Assembly: GCA_947652605.1 (NCBI GenBank)
Contig: OX393576.1
Span: 47,840,966 to 47,904,965 of the forward strand
Reading direction: 5' to 3'
DNA: 64,000 nucleotides
From: Elmis aenea
Lineage: Eukaryota; Arthropoda; Insecta; Coleoptera; Elmidae
Under the pieces are notes generated by a model. It did not search any database, was not told the DNA's origin, and was given only the letters and a program-made list of their open reading frames with translations. Positions 34,641 to 46,830 of the stretch are shown here, in pieces (the first letter of the stretch is position 1; each line of letters begins with the position of its first letter). A program made the position numbers and the translations under genes.

Positions 34641-36233
34641 GAACTTTATTAAATCTGTTATTTAATTCATTTATTAATGTATATTACGTAGTTACTCTAG
34701 GCCGTGTATTAACCCACCTAATTAGAACATTTTTCTAAAATTACTTTATCTAACACGAAAATTATTTCGAGCTACTACATTCTCGTTCTTTTTAGCAACC
34801 CAGGTTTCTGAACCATACAAAAAGCAGAGTAAAAAAGGAAAAGTTTCTTTTCTTGCTTTTTTGAAAAGTTTTCTAAATCGCTCCAGAAATAGATTCAAAT
34901 TATTTGAGTTACGACATTAAGTTTGTTTGACTTGAAGGTTATCAACTGATCAAGTGAAATATTAATGGATAATAAATGTGAGTAATGCATAACAGAGTAG
35001 ACGTGTAATTCGTTGTATAACATACAAATTGAATAATTGTATTACTTAGGTACGTTCTAGTGATCTTAGTCAGTCGCAATTGAACAGTGTTTAGGAATCA
35101 TATAAATATTGAAGTGATAATCACCAAAATAAGGATAGAATTCAACTGGCGTCAACTGATATTTTTCAAGTAAGCAGTTGTAGGTTTAAGATTTAAAGTA
35201 TCTAGTAATTAACGATTTTTATTAAAAACTTGGGTAAATTGCTACTATTTATTAGATGAAAACTGAGAAATATCTGTAGGTATTTCAGTAACGTTTTGCT
35301 AGTAATATTGATAGAATTTGTCTGATTTGTTTGTCATTTGCAATTTATCTAATAGTCAGTGTTCTTTTACGCGCAACAAATTTGTCAAAACGGCAAAAAG
35401 CGACAATATGTGAAATTAACACGAAATTTAAGATAAAACTGACACAAAATTGTCAAAAAAAAATACATCGCTCGATTTTTAACTGTGTATGTACTGTTAA
35501 AATTTTTCAATCAACGAAATATGTAACAAGCAGAATTAATAAATTGAAAATGTTTTTTATAATAGACAAAAGTGTTCATTTTATTTCAAATAATTTTGAA
35601 TTATCCTTTAAAAGAAAAAAGTTGTTTGCCATGAAAGAGCTGACTAATTTCAGTGACTCATAAAATATTGTCAAGGGAGTCTGTGACCCACATGGACGGA
35701 AAATTGCTAATGAAAATAAATACGGGCTGGGTTTATAGTCACCAGTTACGATTGTTGAATATTTATTGGTTGTTTATGATGTACATCTTTCGACATTCTG
35801 TACATGATCGATGACTCTTGCAGTAAACATATTTAGCAATTGCTTGAATTCTATTGCAGCCAGCAATTTTTACTTAAACGCGCGTTACATTTAGCTTGAC
35901 GATAACAATTAACTAGGAACGAACGTAATGAAAAATAAAATGTCAGTCTAGTGTCGTGGCAGATGATAATTATTCACTACAGTAACTGACGTACAACTTG
36001 ATACAAGGTTATTTAACTATAACATTGCAAATTGGACTGTATAATCGGACATTGGTGTTGTTGCCCTGTATACATTTAAAAAAAAATCTTTATTAGAATA
36101 TCAAGACTGAAATTAAGTAAAACAAAATCGGTAATAAAAACGTTGTGTAATAAACTAAATTTGCAAAGAAATATGTTTCAAACAGAAAATTTTTACGAAG
36201 AACCCATTTTGAAATAAAGAATTAGACAACTAA
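34641..36233. other. AT-rich stretch between two GGCC elements
   Basis: The longest open frame (35331-35663, 110 codons) is rich in Phe, Ile, Lys and Asn and has no recognisable motif; I do not call it a gene. No element ends were seen. Confidence 0.4.
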
Positions 36234-36636
36234 TAATAGTTATTTATGTATCAAGGCCAAAAAGTGTACCTTTTTCGGCCGCGTCTGGTTTGCTGGCCTC
36301 GACTACAGACAAGGCAGAAAAAGTACGTTTTGGCCCAGGTGCATATTACATTTTTTGTGCGATCGAATTAAAAACAATTTAAATTTTTAGTAATTTTCAA
36401 AATTATAGGTTAGAAACTACGTGACATTCTGTCACTGACAGATGACGGCGTATGTACTGCATTACCGGCCCTCTCCTTAGCAACGGCCGTAAAAGTTACT
36501 TTTTCGGTCGTTGCTAAGGGTAACGGCCTGAAAAGTAACTTTTACGGCCGTTGCTAAGGATAGGGCCGGTAATGCAGTACTTTATGGTTGCTAACGCGTC
36601 TGTCAAACAGCTGTTTCTAGTACGATCGCACAAAAA
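36234..36636 (+). mobile_element. GGCC hairpin element, copy 3 (rearranged hairpin)
   Basis: Same ends as the other copies. In part L the hairpin is altered: after TTTGCTGGCC the sequence reads TCGACTAC, the inverse complement of the GTAGTCGA loop of the other copies, and the second stem GGCCAGCAAA is missing. Part R has a single central unit, as in copy 4. Confidence 0.82.
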
Positions 36637-36762
36637 AAAAATTATTGAGAACTACAGGTACGTACATTTTTGTATGAAAACAAATAAATACAACAGCGGT
36701 GTAACTTCGAAGACCCAAAACTTCATTAGTTTTTTCCATTTCCTTCTCTTTTAAAAGTTCCT

Positions 36763-36981
36763 TTAATTCTCGGACCTAGAGTTGCGTGAGATTTCCTTTA
36801 ACTGGCCCCATGCATCTGCTCCGCAGTCGACCCTTTTTCTCTTTGTGCCTCGCTTTTTAAAAAAATCTTTGAATTTTTTTTTATAATATGGATATATTTG
36901 CCCTATTTGCTGTAGTCTTTGTATTTCTGCAGCGGTCGTTATTTTTCGTTGACGATACATCTCTACCATTTCTTGATTCGT
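36763..36981 (-). CDS. Orphan small open frame of coding-like composition
   Basis: About 70 codons ending at 36763, from a Met at 36969 (open further upstream). The sequence includes VEMYRQRKITTAAEIQRLQQ, GQIYPYYKKKFKDFF and GADAWGQLKEI. It has a balanced, hydrophilic, possibly helical composition, unlike the Phe/Leu-rich chance frames around it. I do not recognise it. It could be a host exon, a LINE ORF1 scrap or chance. No clear splice acceptor was identified. Confidence 0.25.
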   Translation of the reverse strand, partial: TNQEMVEMYRQRKITTAAEIQRLQQIGQIYPYYKKKFKDFFKKRGTKRKRVDCGADAWGQLKEISRNSRSEN

Positions 36982-37020
36982 TATTCTTATTTACCGATTT
37001 ATTTTATTTATACTTTAATA

Positions 37021-38776
37021 CAGGGTGACAAAAATCAACATGTGTTGTACCTATGAGTAACTTTGTTATTATAGAGTTACATAGTCGGTTAAATTGGCAA
37101 AGTTGGGCAGAACTCCAAGACAAATTTAAGGCAATTTTGACATTTGACCTACACTTTCAACTTTTTTAAAAATATTTTGAAAAAACTAAAAACCGACGAT
37201 TTTTTTAATGGTAAATAATTCCATAGCCACCTAATATCTCAAAAATCAAAATGTGAAATGATTCCTGTAGATATTTGAACGTAGAATAAGATAATATCTA
37301 AAACGTCATGGCACACTTGATTTTTGAGATATAAGGTAAACTTGACTTTTTTTAAATGGCAACCATAGTTGGCTATGAGCTCATCAAACAGAATTTTTTT
37401 TCTCGTTCCTTTGTTATTAGGTTTATTTTTAAAGATAAGCAATATAATTGTACCTATTTATTATTTTTGATCTGTGGTTATGAAAAAAAAAACAAAAGAT
37501 CACATAAATAGGCTAGCTATACTTAATTAAACACAAAATGTTAAACACATAAGTAATTTAAGATATTTTTCACTTTTAATAACATATTATTTTTCACTTG
37601 GTACTGTTACTATTAAATCTAAATAATTACATGTTTAAAATGTAGCCCTCTCTCTATGGGCAATACACATTTATGGTCTGCTTCTTGTAGATAATAATGT
37701 TTTCCCAAGCATATTAGGTTTTGTTTGATAAAAGTCCTTAAAAGAGCCCATCTTTAATGAGACAGTTGAATACAATTGATGAATTAAGATTAGCTATTTT
37801 AAGTAAAGTTCATCAAATAAAAAGATATGTGCCTAGAAAAATATTATTATCTACAAGGTGCAGATCTCAAATTAGTATTGCCCATGGATAGAGGGTTACA
37901 CCTTTAACACATGTTGTAAGTTAGACTTTATAGTTATAGTGAACAATCATAAAACGTTAGGAAATATAAAAAATTAATTAAGTTATCATATATTTTGTAT
38001 TTAATTAAGTACAGCTAGCTTAGTTATGTAATCTTCTGTTTTTTTTGACACTTGCAATAAACTCTATAAATACAATATTATTACCATAAACAGCTTATTT
38101 TGTAATATAAACCTAGCAACCCATATATCAATGAAACGAGAAAAAAATATTTTTTAATGAACCCATAACCAATTATGGTTGCCATTTAAAAAAAGTCAAG
38201 TTTGGCTTTATTTCAAAAATCAAGTGTGCCATGATTTTTGGATATTTTTTTTTAATTCTAAGTAAATATATCTCTACAGGAATCATTTCCCTTATAGAAT
38301 TATTCACCGCTGTAAAATCGTGTTTTAAGTTTTTCCAAAATATTTAAAAAAAGCTGAAGGTGCAAGTCAAATGTAAAAATGACATTAAATTTTTCCTGAT
38401 ATTCTACCCAACTTTGCTAATTTAACCAACAATGTAGTTCTTAAGGTCTCTTCACACACATCAGTCTCAGTTCCGTCAACCGTCAGTCACAAAAAATATT
38501 CTTTCTTGTAATTTAAGTTGATTCATCTACACTCGTCCGGCACAGTTACGAATATCTCGTCAGTCTGTCAGTCACAGTCACGGCGCCGTTCCGGCGCCTG
38601 ACAGTCAAACTTGCTATTTCTTCTTACCGATATTGCCTGACGTGTGTGAAGAGGCATCGTGGGCATGACAGACAAAACGGTGACGGATCGGAGACGGACT
38701 GAGACGCGCCGTGACTGATGTGTGTGAGACCTTTATACTAACAAAGTTACAACACATGTAGATTATTGTCATGCTG
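37021..38776. mobile_element. Palindromic CAGGGTGAC element with nested Harbinger-like element
   Basis: The left end CAGGGTGACAAAAATC with TA before it (37019-37020) pairs with the right end GTCATGCTG at 38768-38776, followed by TA; the right end has CATG where CACC is expected. Box A (TAGAGTTACATAGTCGGTTAAATTGG) is at 37070-37096 and returns inverted at 38410-38440, but there it is split by the insertion at 38444-38732. Removing that insertion restores the arm. Box B-like TTAAATGGCAACCATAGTTGG is also mirrored (37353 and 38170). Confidence 0.83.
38444..38732. mobile_element. PIF/Harbinger-like element with TTA duplication
   Basis: Ends AGGTCTCTTCACACACATCAGTC and, inverted, AGGTCTCACACACATCAGTCAC. 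Flanked by TTA (38441-38443 and 38733-38735). A three-base TWA duplication and a TCACACA-type terminus are typical of PIF/Harbinger. The interior is rich in CAGTCACGGCGCC-type short inverted words. 289 bp, no transposase. Confidence 0.87.
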
Positions 38777-38925
38777 TATATTCTCCTAACCAGGAAGGAC
38801 AAGAAATTAATGACCTTATGAAAAAAGTAAAAATGCCGAATCTTTTACAAGGGTGCTAAAATCATGGTGCCAAGAAAAGCAAAAATTAGAAACTTCCATG
38901 CAGTCAATCATTCGACAGTCTTATA

Positions 38926-39299
38926 CAGATTGTCTCAAATTAGGAGCTTCACATGGAGATTTCGCTTATTTTATGGACTGGTCGAAAAGAATGGACCAAG
39001 GTGACGAATTTTGTTGCTAAATTTTAATTTTAAAAGAAAAAGTTCATGGCTTTCTTGGTTCAAAAGTTATTTAAAAAAAATATATATTCTGCTTTATCAC
39101 CCGTGTGTTTAATGATCTACAAAAAGTAAAAGGACCCTCTTGAAGAAACGTTCTTTTTTACTTATCTTATTAGATTTTTGATCAGACATTTCATCAATTC
39201 TGAACCATAATCAACATTTTTATTTCTTATAGACGGTTGTATTTAAAAAAAAGTTCTTAAAATAAGCAAGATTGCTTGTGTTAAACTTGCGACACCCTG
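38926..39299. mobile_element. Short CAGRxTGTC element
   Basis: Left CAGATTGTCTCAAATTAGGAG and right CTTGCGACACCCTG are weak inverse copies, with TA on both sides (38924-38925 and 39300-39301). The arms are poorly matched, so it is old or partly replaced. It contains no box A. Non-coding. Confidence 0.5.
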
Positions 39300-39540
39300 T
39301 ATGCATTTTAAATTTGTTTTTTTATAAAAGATGGATGAAAAAAACATAAGCAAAACACAACAGTTTAATACTTATAAACAAATTAAATAATTAATTTTAA
39401 CCTTTTAGATAATAAAAATTTTGACTCCAAGTCTGCTTAGTAAAATCAAATTATTACCATATTTACGCCAAACAATACAAAATAAAAATTAAACATTTGA
39501 TTGAACAATAAAAATATTTAAGACATTAGATGAACATGTA

Positions 39541-40755
39541 CAGGGTGGTCCAAATTCGATGGGATTGCATGAGTATCTCGGTTAATATTTAAGATAGAGA
39601 AACGGTTAAATTACCAAAAATGTGCAGTTTTTTGAGACAAACTCAGAACCGTTTTCAAAAATATTCTATCATTTCCGGTTTTCGAGTTATCGAATAAAAA
39701 GTGTTTTTTTGTCATATTAATAATGTGTCATATCTCCGTTATTGTTTTAAATATCAAAAATATTTATTAAGATTTTTTTTGGATATTTTTATTTTTAATT
39801 TGATTATACAAAAAAAAAAAAAAATTACCCTCGCCGTAAAAAGTTATGACACAAACTTACCTTTTTTTAAATGGAAACGATAGTTGGCTATGACCTATTT
39901 AAATTCCTCATTTTTTTCTCATTCCAGATATATAAGGGTCGATGTATTTTTTTTTAATAATACGCAAGTTATGAAGGTTTTTTGGGTTTTTTTTCTAAGA
40001 AAATCATAGTAGGCTATGAAAACAAAAACCAAACAAGGTGTAAACTCATGTGGTACAAGTTACCAAGGTTTTTTAATTTGTTGTGGAGATAAACATTGTA
40101 AATATTTGAAAATAAGAAAACAACGATATAGTCGTTATCAGCAGTAATGTAGGATATTGTTGTTTATCTTATGTTCAAAAAATTTCGTATTTATCTCAAT
40201 AACAAATTAAAAAACCTTGGTAACTTGTACCACATGAGTTTTATAAGGTTTTACACCTTGTTTATTTTTTGTTTTCACAGCCTACTATGATTTTCTTTTA
40301 AAAAAAAAAACTAAAAAACCTTCATAACTTGCGTATTGTTGAAAATAAATACATCAACCCTTATATATTTGAAATGAGAAAAAAATGAGGAATTTAAATA
40401 GGTCATAGCCAACTATCGTTTCCATTTAAAAAAAGGTAAGTTTGTGTCATAACTTTTTAACGGCGAGCGTAAATTTTTTTTTTTTAGTATAATCAAATGA
40501 AACATAAAAATATCCAAAAATAATCTTAATAAATATTTTTGATATTTACAACAATAACGGAGATATGACACATTATTAATATGACAAAAAAACACTTTTT
40601 ATTCGATAACTCGGAAACCGGAAATGATAGAATATTTTTGAAAACGGTTCTGAGTTTGTCTCAAAAAACTGCACATTTTTGGTAATTTAACCGTTTCTCT
40701 ATCTTAAATATTAACCGAGATATTCATGCAATCCCATCGAATTTGGACCACCCTG
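39541..40755. mobile_element. Near-perfect 1.2-kb palindrome with CAGGGTGGTCC ends
   Basis: CAGGGTGGTCCAAATTCGATGG starts the element and its inverse ends it, with TA on both sides (39539-39540 and 40756-40757). The two halves mirror each other almost base for base, so nearly the same 60-codon frame appears on both strands (39701-39883 plus, 40413-40595 minus). Box A is TATCTCGGTTAATATTTAAG ... ACGGTTAAATTACC; a box B-like TAAATGGAAACGATAGTTGG follows. The spacer is only about 100 bases. The high arm identity points to a young copy. Confidence 0.9.
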
Positions 40756-40757
40756 TA

Positions 40758-43700
40758 TAGGCCTAGTTGTTTTTTTTTTCAATTTAGTGAAGTCTTGTTG
40801 GTACATCGAAGAACTATTCTTAGGTATAAAAATACATCAAATATTAGCTTTTCATGTTTTCTTTACATATTAATTTATTAATGGAGTAAAAATCTAAAAA
40901 TATGTGAAGTAATTAATGATCACGCTGAAAGTCGAAGTTTTTCATCCAGACTTATAAGGAAAGGGCCTAGACACGATCCTTTAAATGAATTTTAATTACA
41001 CTTTATAATTTATTAGTCATACAAAGGACTGTTGAATACAAACTCATTGATACTACCATAAAATGTAATTACCGCTAAATTCGGAAATTCGGGACTGTTT
41101 AATGCGCAATAAAGCATGCTATCGTAATTTTCCTGATATATATCGAGCTAATACATTACAAATCAACAATTACTAGGAAATTGTTGCTTGTATATTAAAT
41201 TTGTGTGCTATTTTGTGTACTGAGATAATAAATCACCGATTTGTTTCAGAAATGGCAACTTACCAGTGAGCTTATCACCGTATAGGACAGTTTTAACTTA
41301 CAAAGGTAAAAATAAATCCATCTTCAATAACATTAAACAATTTTTTGTACAAATCGGACGTTTACTAAAAAAGTGCGTATAGCGAAACCTTTCATTATAT
41401 CTTGTAATATTTACAATTATTACGTAAATGATAAATTTAACCGAATAAAAGGAATTTTTATTTGGTTTAGTTATTCTTGAGTTACAAGAGAACTGGCAGA
41501 CATACAGACACATAAAATAAAAATCCATAATAAAGGAGTAAGTTTAGTGTTTCAAACCATATCCAAAAATGCAAACAAAATTCCATTAAATACCTTGCAG
41601 ATTTATTTATATATCTATCGATTATTTTCATACATTTCTGATTTAAATAAATCACAAATGTAGTATCTTGTTACTTTTTTAAACAAAAGTCATTATATAT
41701 TACTACTGTATGAAATTTAGCAACATTTTTTACAAAAATTTATAACTTTTTTTCTTTCCAAAGAATCTTGGTTTTATATATGTTTTCATAAACGTAAATA
41801 ATATAAGTGTGATATAGTTATCTTTAACGTCGTAAAAGTTCTTACAGATTGCGTAAAAATTAAATTTGGAGCTTTTGGGATATAAGTGAAAGTCTCAAAA
41901 ACTAAATATAAAAGTATTTTCTACTTCTGTTAAATTTGTTTTCTAAACAAATATAAATGCTACTCTGTATTAATTTTAATTTACCCTTTTATGAGAAAAA
42001 TAAACTCGCTACTAAAATCCTTTGTTTATGAAGGGTGTCATATGTTTTGCTTAAAAAACGCATACATTCATTTACTAAACATTTTTGTACATTTTTCTTT
42101 GTAATTTCAGTGGCACTTCAAAATTTATTTTCATGTAATTTGCATCATAGACGAGCAGAATGAAAATGCAGGAGAAAGAAAGCTTTCCATATTAAACATA
42201 TTATAAGGAAACTTTAATACTCTGCATTCCTTGAGGATAATATTTTACTCTCAGTATAAGTTTAAGGTGGGGTTGTTGTACTCATCTTTTTTATAAAAAA
42301 TGTAGAGGAAAATAAATTTTAAAATCGTTTGTGGTAACAATATAGAAAATAAAATAAGTTACTATAGTATATAATAGGAGTATATGATTATTATGATAAA
42401 GAATATCAATTGAGTTAAAGGCATATCTTAATACTGTTGTTTTTTCACATTTAAAAGCTTTTTTAATTACAGTATCCATTAAACTCTTTTAAGTATACTT
42501 TTTAACCAACAAACAGCCAAATATTATTATCACTCAGCTTTCATCTCTTCATAATTATAAAACTGTAATTTAAAAGATAACATTGAAAACCTTTTTTGTG
42601 GAAAGAACCGTAACTAAATATAAATGGAATTATTTCGCTTGAGCCACAGGATTTCGGTAACTCTCAAAATATTAATGACTTTGCTAGGAGTAATATCCAT
42701 TTCGCTTTCACTAAGTTAAACGAATAATGAGAAAATTAGCACAGCTGCATAAATTACCATCGTACTTATAAATAAACATACACGCATTTGATAATTATCA
42801 CTTGATTTGTAATCAAAATGCGAATACCATAAACACTTTATTAGAGGGTGTTCCAGCACGAATTTTCCGACTCTGTTAGTTAATTATAGGAGATAGAGCT
42901 CGTGCTAATAAATTATTTAGCTAGTTGCAACGTTGCATGTCATATTTAGATTTTATACTCATTTAATAATTTTTGAGGTGGCCATTTTTAAAATATTCTT
43001 TGTTTTTTTCAGTTTTCAAAAGCACCTTCTCTTTAATACATCAGTTAAAAAGTTTTGCTGATTCCACATAATACATAATCAAGAGATTTTAAAGCATGTA
43101 GGTTTACAAATAAAATATTAAAACCAAGCATCAACCACTTTTTTATATATTTTTTAAATAAGGTGTTTGCTCTTGATCTTTTCAATAGCTTGTCAAAGAG
43201 GAATTTAAGAAGTGTAAATTCGATTTTTTTTCTCCTCTTTATACATTTCTTGTTGATTAATTTTTTACCGCCTTTGCTCTATTGTTCTCAAAATTTTGAT
43301 CTATTATAACTTCACGCTTCTGTTTTGTCTCTTTCTGCAGCACGTATCTCTTAAACAGCTTGTCTCATTTATGATTTATATAACTAGTCGTTTTCTGCTA
43401 GAAAAAATTTACGTTTTTACAGGTCACATAAAGTTACTTTAATATTTTTTATAAACGTAAGTTCGTTTTTGTAAAATGTAAATTCTCCACAATTCTATTA
43501 AGATAATGAGTTAAGGATATGTCAGTGTATATTCCTGTACAACTTTCAAACACAATAAAACAGGTGAAAGTAAAACATAACTTAATGCAGTGCGTCACAA
43601 CAAATTAGTATAAAATGTGTCCAATAAATTATATTACATTAGTTGGGTTTACCGTAGCTACTAAGTGTTATGCTAGCAAACATAAATAAATCACTAGTTT

Positions 43701-43787
43701 TTTGACAAATGGCAGTTATAATCGTATTGTTCTGATCAAAAAGCCTTCCCGTCATTTCACATATTCTTCCGGCATTCTCAGTCTGGA
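40758..43787. other. AT-rich stretch, one possible element end
   Basis: AGAGGGTGTTCCAGCACGAA at 42844 resembles a decayed CAGGGTGTTCC terminus; no partner was found. Other short open frames (41298-41528, 42291-42479) have AT-driven composition. Nothing else recognised in 3 kb. Confidence 0.4.
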
Positions 43788-43789
43788 TA

Positions 43790-44884
43790 CAGGGTGTCCT
43801 AGAAAAAACTCCTCAGTACCGTAACTGTTTTTTTATTATAATTACGTCTCAATGCAGTGTTTTTTTAACTAAGCCATGGCCAACTATAGCTTCCATTTGA
43901 AAAAAAGGTAAGTTTTTGTCATAACTTTTTAACCGCGAGCGTAAACAATATTTTATTTTAGTTTTATCGAATATTACATAATAATATCATAGTGTGATCT
44001 TCATAAAAAAAAATCGATATTAACAACAATAATGGAGAGATAACACATTATAAATATGACAAGAAAACAGTTTTTTTTCTTCAATAATTCAAAAACCGGA
44101 TAGAATATTTTTGAAAACGGTTCTGAGTTTGTCTTAAAACACTGCACATTTTTGGTAAATTAATCGTTTCTCTATTTTGAATATTACGCGAGATACCCAT
44201 GTAGGTAATCCCATCGAATTTGGACCAACCTGTACAGGGTGGACCAGAATTATGTACCTACAACGCCAATGTTCACCAATATCATAATTCATCATTTTTA
44301 TTTTATTCTTTCTACACTATTTAAAGAATTTAGACAATACACAATGGGCGATCGTTCATCGGGTAGTTTCGAGCGCCAGCCCTTGGTTTCATCCATTAGG
44401 CTAGCGCGCAGGGCCATTTTTACTATTGGTTTAAAATGGGAAACACCGTGCACTAATGGAAAATCGCAGGAACGTATTGTGGCGGCACAAAAATTATGGC
44501 AAAATGTGCCTAATATTTTAAGATTGTTAGTCCAAGGCGCCTGTTTGCAGAAATTTAATTTTATGGCTAATTCTTCCTTGACTTGTATCCAATTTTTTTT
44601 AACATCTTACAATGTTTTAAATGTTTTAATATTAATTAAATTTCCAGTTTTATTACCTTAAAATTTGTCTCTGTGGGTTAAAACTAAAGTAAAGCAGCGA
44701 TATTTGAAACGTAAAATTTTATTACACTCTTACTTTAGTAATTATTCAGAAAATACAAATAAGAATTGCTTTAAATTTTTTGCTCTATTTTTTTTACATT
44801 TAAAAATATCAAAAATACATCAGGTGAGAGCCCAATCTCGTAAAAAAATAAGCCTTAGGAGTCGGTTTTTACTGAGACACCCTG
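43790..44884. mobile_element. Composite of two or more CAGGGTG-type elements
   Basis: The outer ends CAGGGTGTCCTAGAAAAAACTCC (43790) and, inverted, CAGGGTGTCTCAGTAAAAACCG (44884) form one pair. Inside, 43850-44232 is the right half of the 39541-40755 family, ending ATTTGGACCAACCTG. It abuts a fresh left end, CAGGGTGGACCAG, at 44235, the two sharing a single TA (44233-44234). The frame at 44239-44661 begins just after that junction; its ERQPLVSSIRLARRAIF region is coding-like but unrecognised. Confidence 0.65.
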
Positions 44885-44885
44885 A

Positions 44886-46526
44886 AGATTAAATTTTGCT
44901 AAAAATACCCTAACTTGTTTTGTACCCCAACTTCTAAAATTACTGCTGTTAGTTCTCATAGTTAAAGAAGAATCATTTATTCTGAACGTAACTTTATGCA
45001 TGTTCGTTGCATAGCTATATAAGGTTTACTACTTTTCCTCGAATTACTGAAAGCGTGGGATCTATACGATCAATACAAAGTTACACAAGATACTCCTCTT
45101 CCACGTCCGACGTTTTTCGCCTACCTAACTCGAAAATTCTTTAATGTAAACAACTTTCGACAGTGCGTCACCTATGTTTTCAGACCTACATAAATCATTG
45201 TCAACAAGATTATTCCAAAAATTGTAAATTTAAAGTAAGCATATGGGTTTTTTACTACGACGATATTAATAACATACCCTATCTATACGCATTCTTAGCT
45301 ATTAGATAAAATATCTAAAAGATCTGTACACAAAAGTTGCACAATTAATGGCCAGCGCTTTAGCACAAAATTGAAAAAGTTTACATCTTAATTTTTTTGA
45401 ATAAAATAAAAAAATTCTTATAACTTCAATTTGAAAAGCAATGTATGTTTGTTTGTTTGCAAATTTGAACTAAATTGTAAAGTTTTGTTAATAATTAAAT
45501 TTTTATTTATGATATTTATTAAGCGTTTAGCTAATTAGGTACTTTACCGTTTTATAACGTACACATATTAATATAAATAAAAATCACTGCGCTTATGTCT
45601 AAACCTTACCACATAAGTTTAATATTTAACCTCGCTTGATAGAAAGTGATAAACGTTGAATCCTTTATAAAAAAGGAAATTTTTAGTGTAATTTTGTTCC
45701 CTGGATGGTATTTAAGATCAGCATAATTTTTAGTTGGATCATTTCAGAATTTTGGCTGCATTTTACATTTTAACAAAAAAAAACATTATCTTTAAAAATA
45801 AGTAAGTTATTACAATTTTATTGTATTTATTAAGTTTAATCAAAGTGACCATTAAATATAAATCACATAATTACTATTGCACTTTGTGGATAATAATGTT
45901 TTCTTAGCAAATACAAAAAGGTGTAGAAACACTGAGTAATTTTGGTGTAGGTACCTGGAACAGTGTAAAATAATTTTCATAGGGATATTTTGTGGTTTTT
46001 GAAGGCTTTTCAGATTGTTAGTATTCGCCAGAAATAAAATACAGACTTTTTAACAAGTGGAAAACTTTTGGTAACAAGTAAATAGTACAAAATGCAAATA
46101 AATTAAAGAGATTTATTGACTTAGCTCAAAAACTTGCAGTTCTTTTATTGATTTATTTAAAAGCTTTTTCAAACTAACTTTTTTTGCTGTCATTTTAATG
46201 CTGCTCGAAGTTTACAATTTTTGTATGTAAATATCATAATTTTAACGAGCTGCAATTTTAACAAATTTGTCACCAAGGAAATAAGAACGAGTTTTCTTCA
46301 GGCTGTAAATTTTTGTTCAACATTTTGCTCCTAAGAGCGGTAGGCAGCTTTTATTAGTTTACCGATAACATTTTTTAGCTTCAAACAAATTTTTCTCCAC
46401 TTTAGTCAGTCCCAGCCGGGGAATAGCAATTATTTACTTGTGAGAATAATAAAAAAATACCATGCTTCGTTTTATCTTTATTTTAAAAGCATTAATTTCG
46501 TTGTTCATGTTTATGTAGCCTAGATA
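44886..46526. other. AT-rich stretch, nothing recognised
   Basis: No element ends or coding-like blocks were seen. Confidence 0.45.
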
Positions 46527-46528
46527 TA

Positions 46529-46830
46529 CAGGATGGTCCACATAAAAGGGCCACTATTGGGATCTCGTAAGAGCTACAAAGAAGTTTAAATTAGACAAAT
46601 TGTTTCCCTTGCTTTAGACTTATACAGGGATGCTTTTATGTATTAAAAAAGTGCCAAAATATTTTTGTACCATCAACAAGTACCTATAATAAAACCGAGT
46701 TATTAACGATTTTTAAAAGTTCCCCATTTCGATTTTTGTTTATTATCTAGCGTGTCATAGAACTTTTTCAAAACATTAAATAATCTTGAATAGGCTTCAG
46801 ACAAGGAAACAATGTATCTAATTAATCAAC
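46529..46830. mobile_element. CAGGATGG element, left part only
   Basis: CAGGATGGTCCACATAAAAG after TA (46527-46528), then box A as GATCTCGTAAGAGCTACAAAG with TTTAAATTAGACAAATTG (46560-46600). AGGCTTCAGACAAGGAAACAATGTATCTAA near 46790 partly inverts the box A region. The right terminus is lost. Confidence 0.5.

Noticed and set aside
35331..35663. 110-residue plus-strand gene
   Set aside because: Composition follows AT-rich codons (Phe, Ile, Lys, Asn), no motif was recognised and there are no convincing splice or promoter signals.
36763..36770. Terminal end of the GGCC element extending into the orphan frame
   Set aside because: All copies of the family stop at CGATCGCACAAAAA, more than 120 bases earlier.
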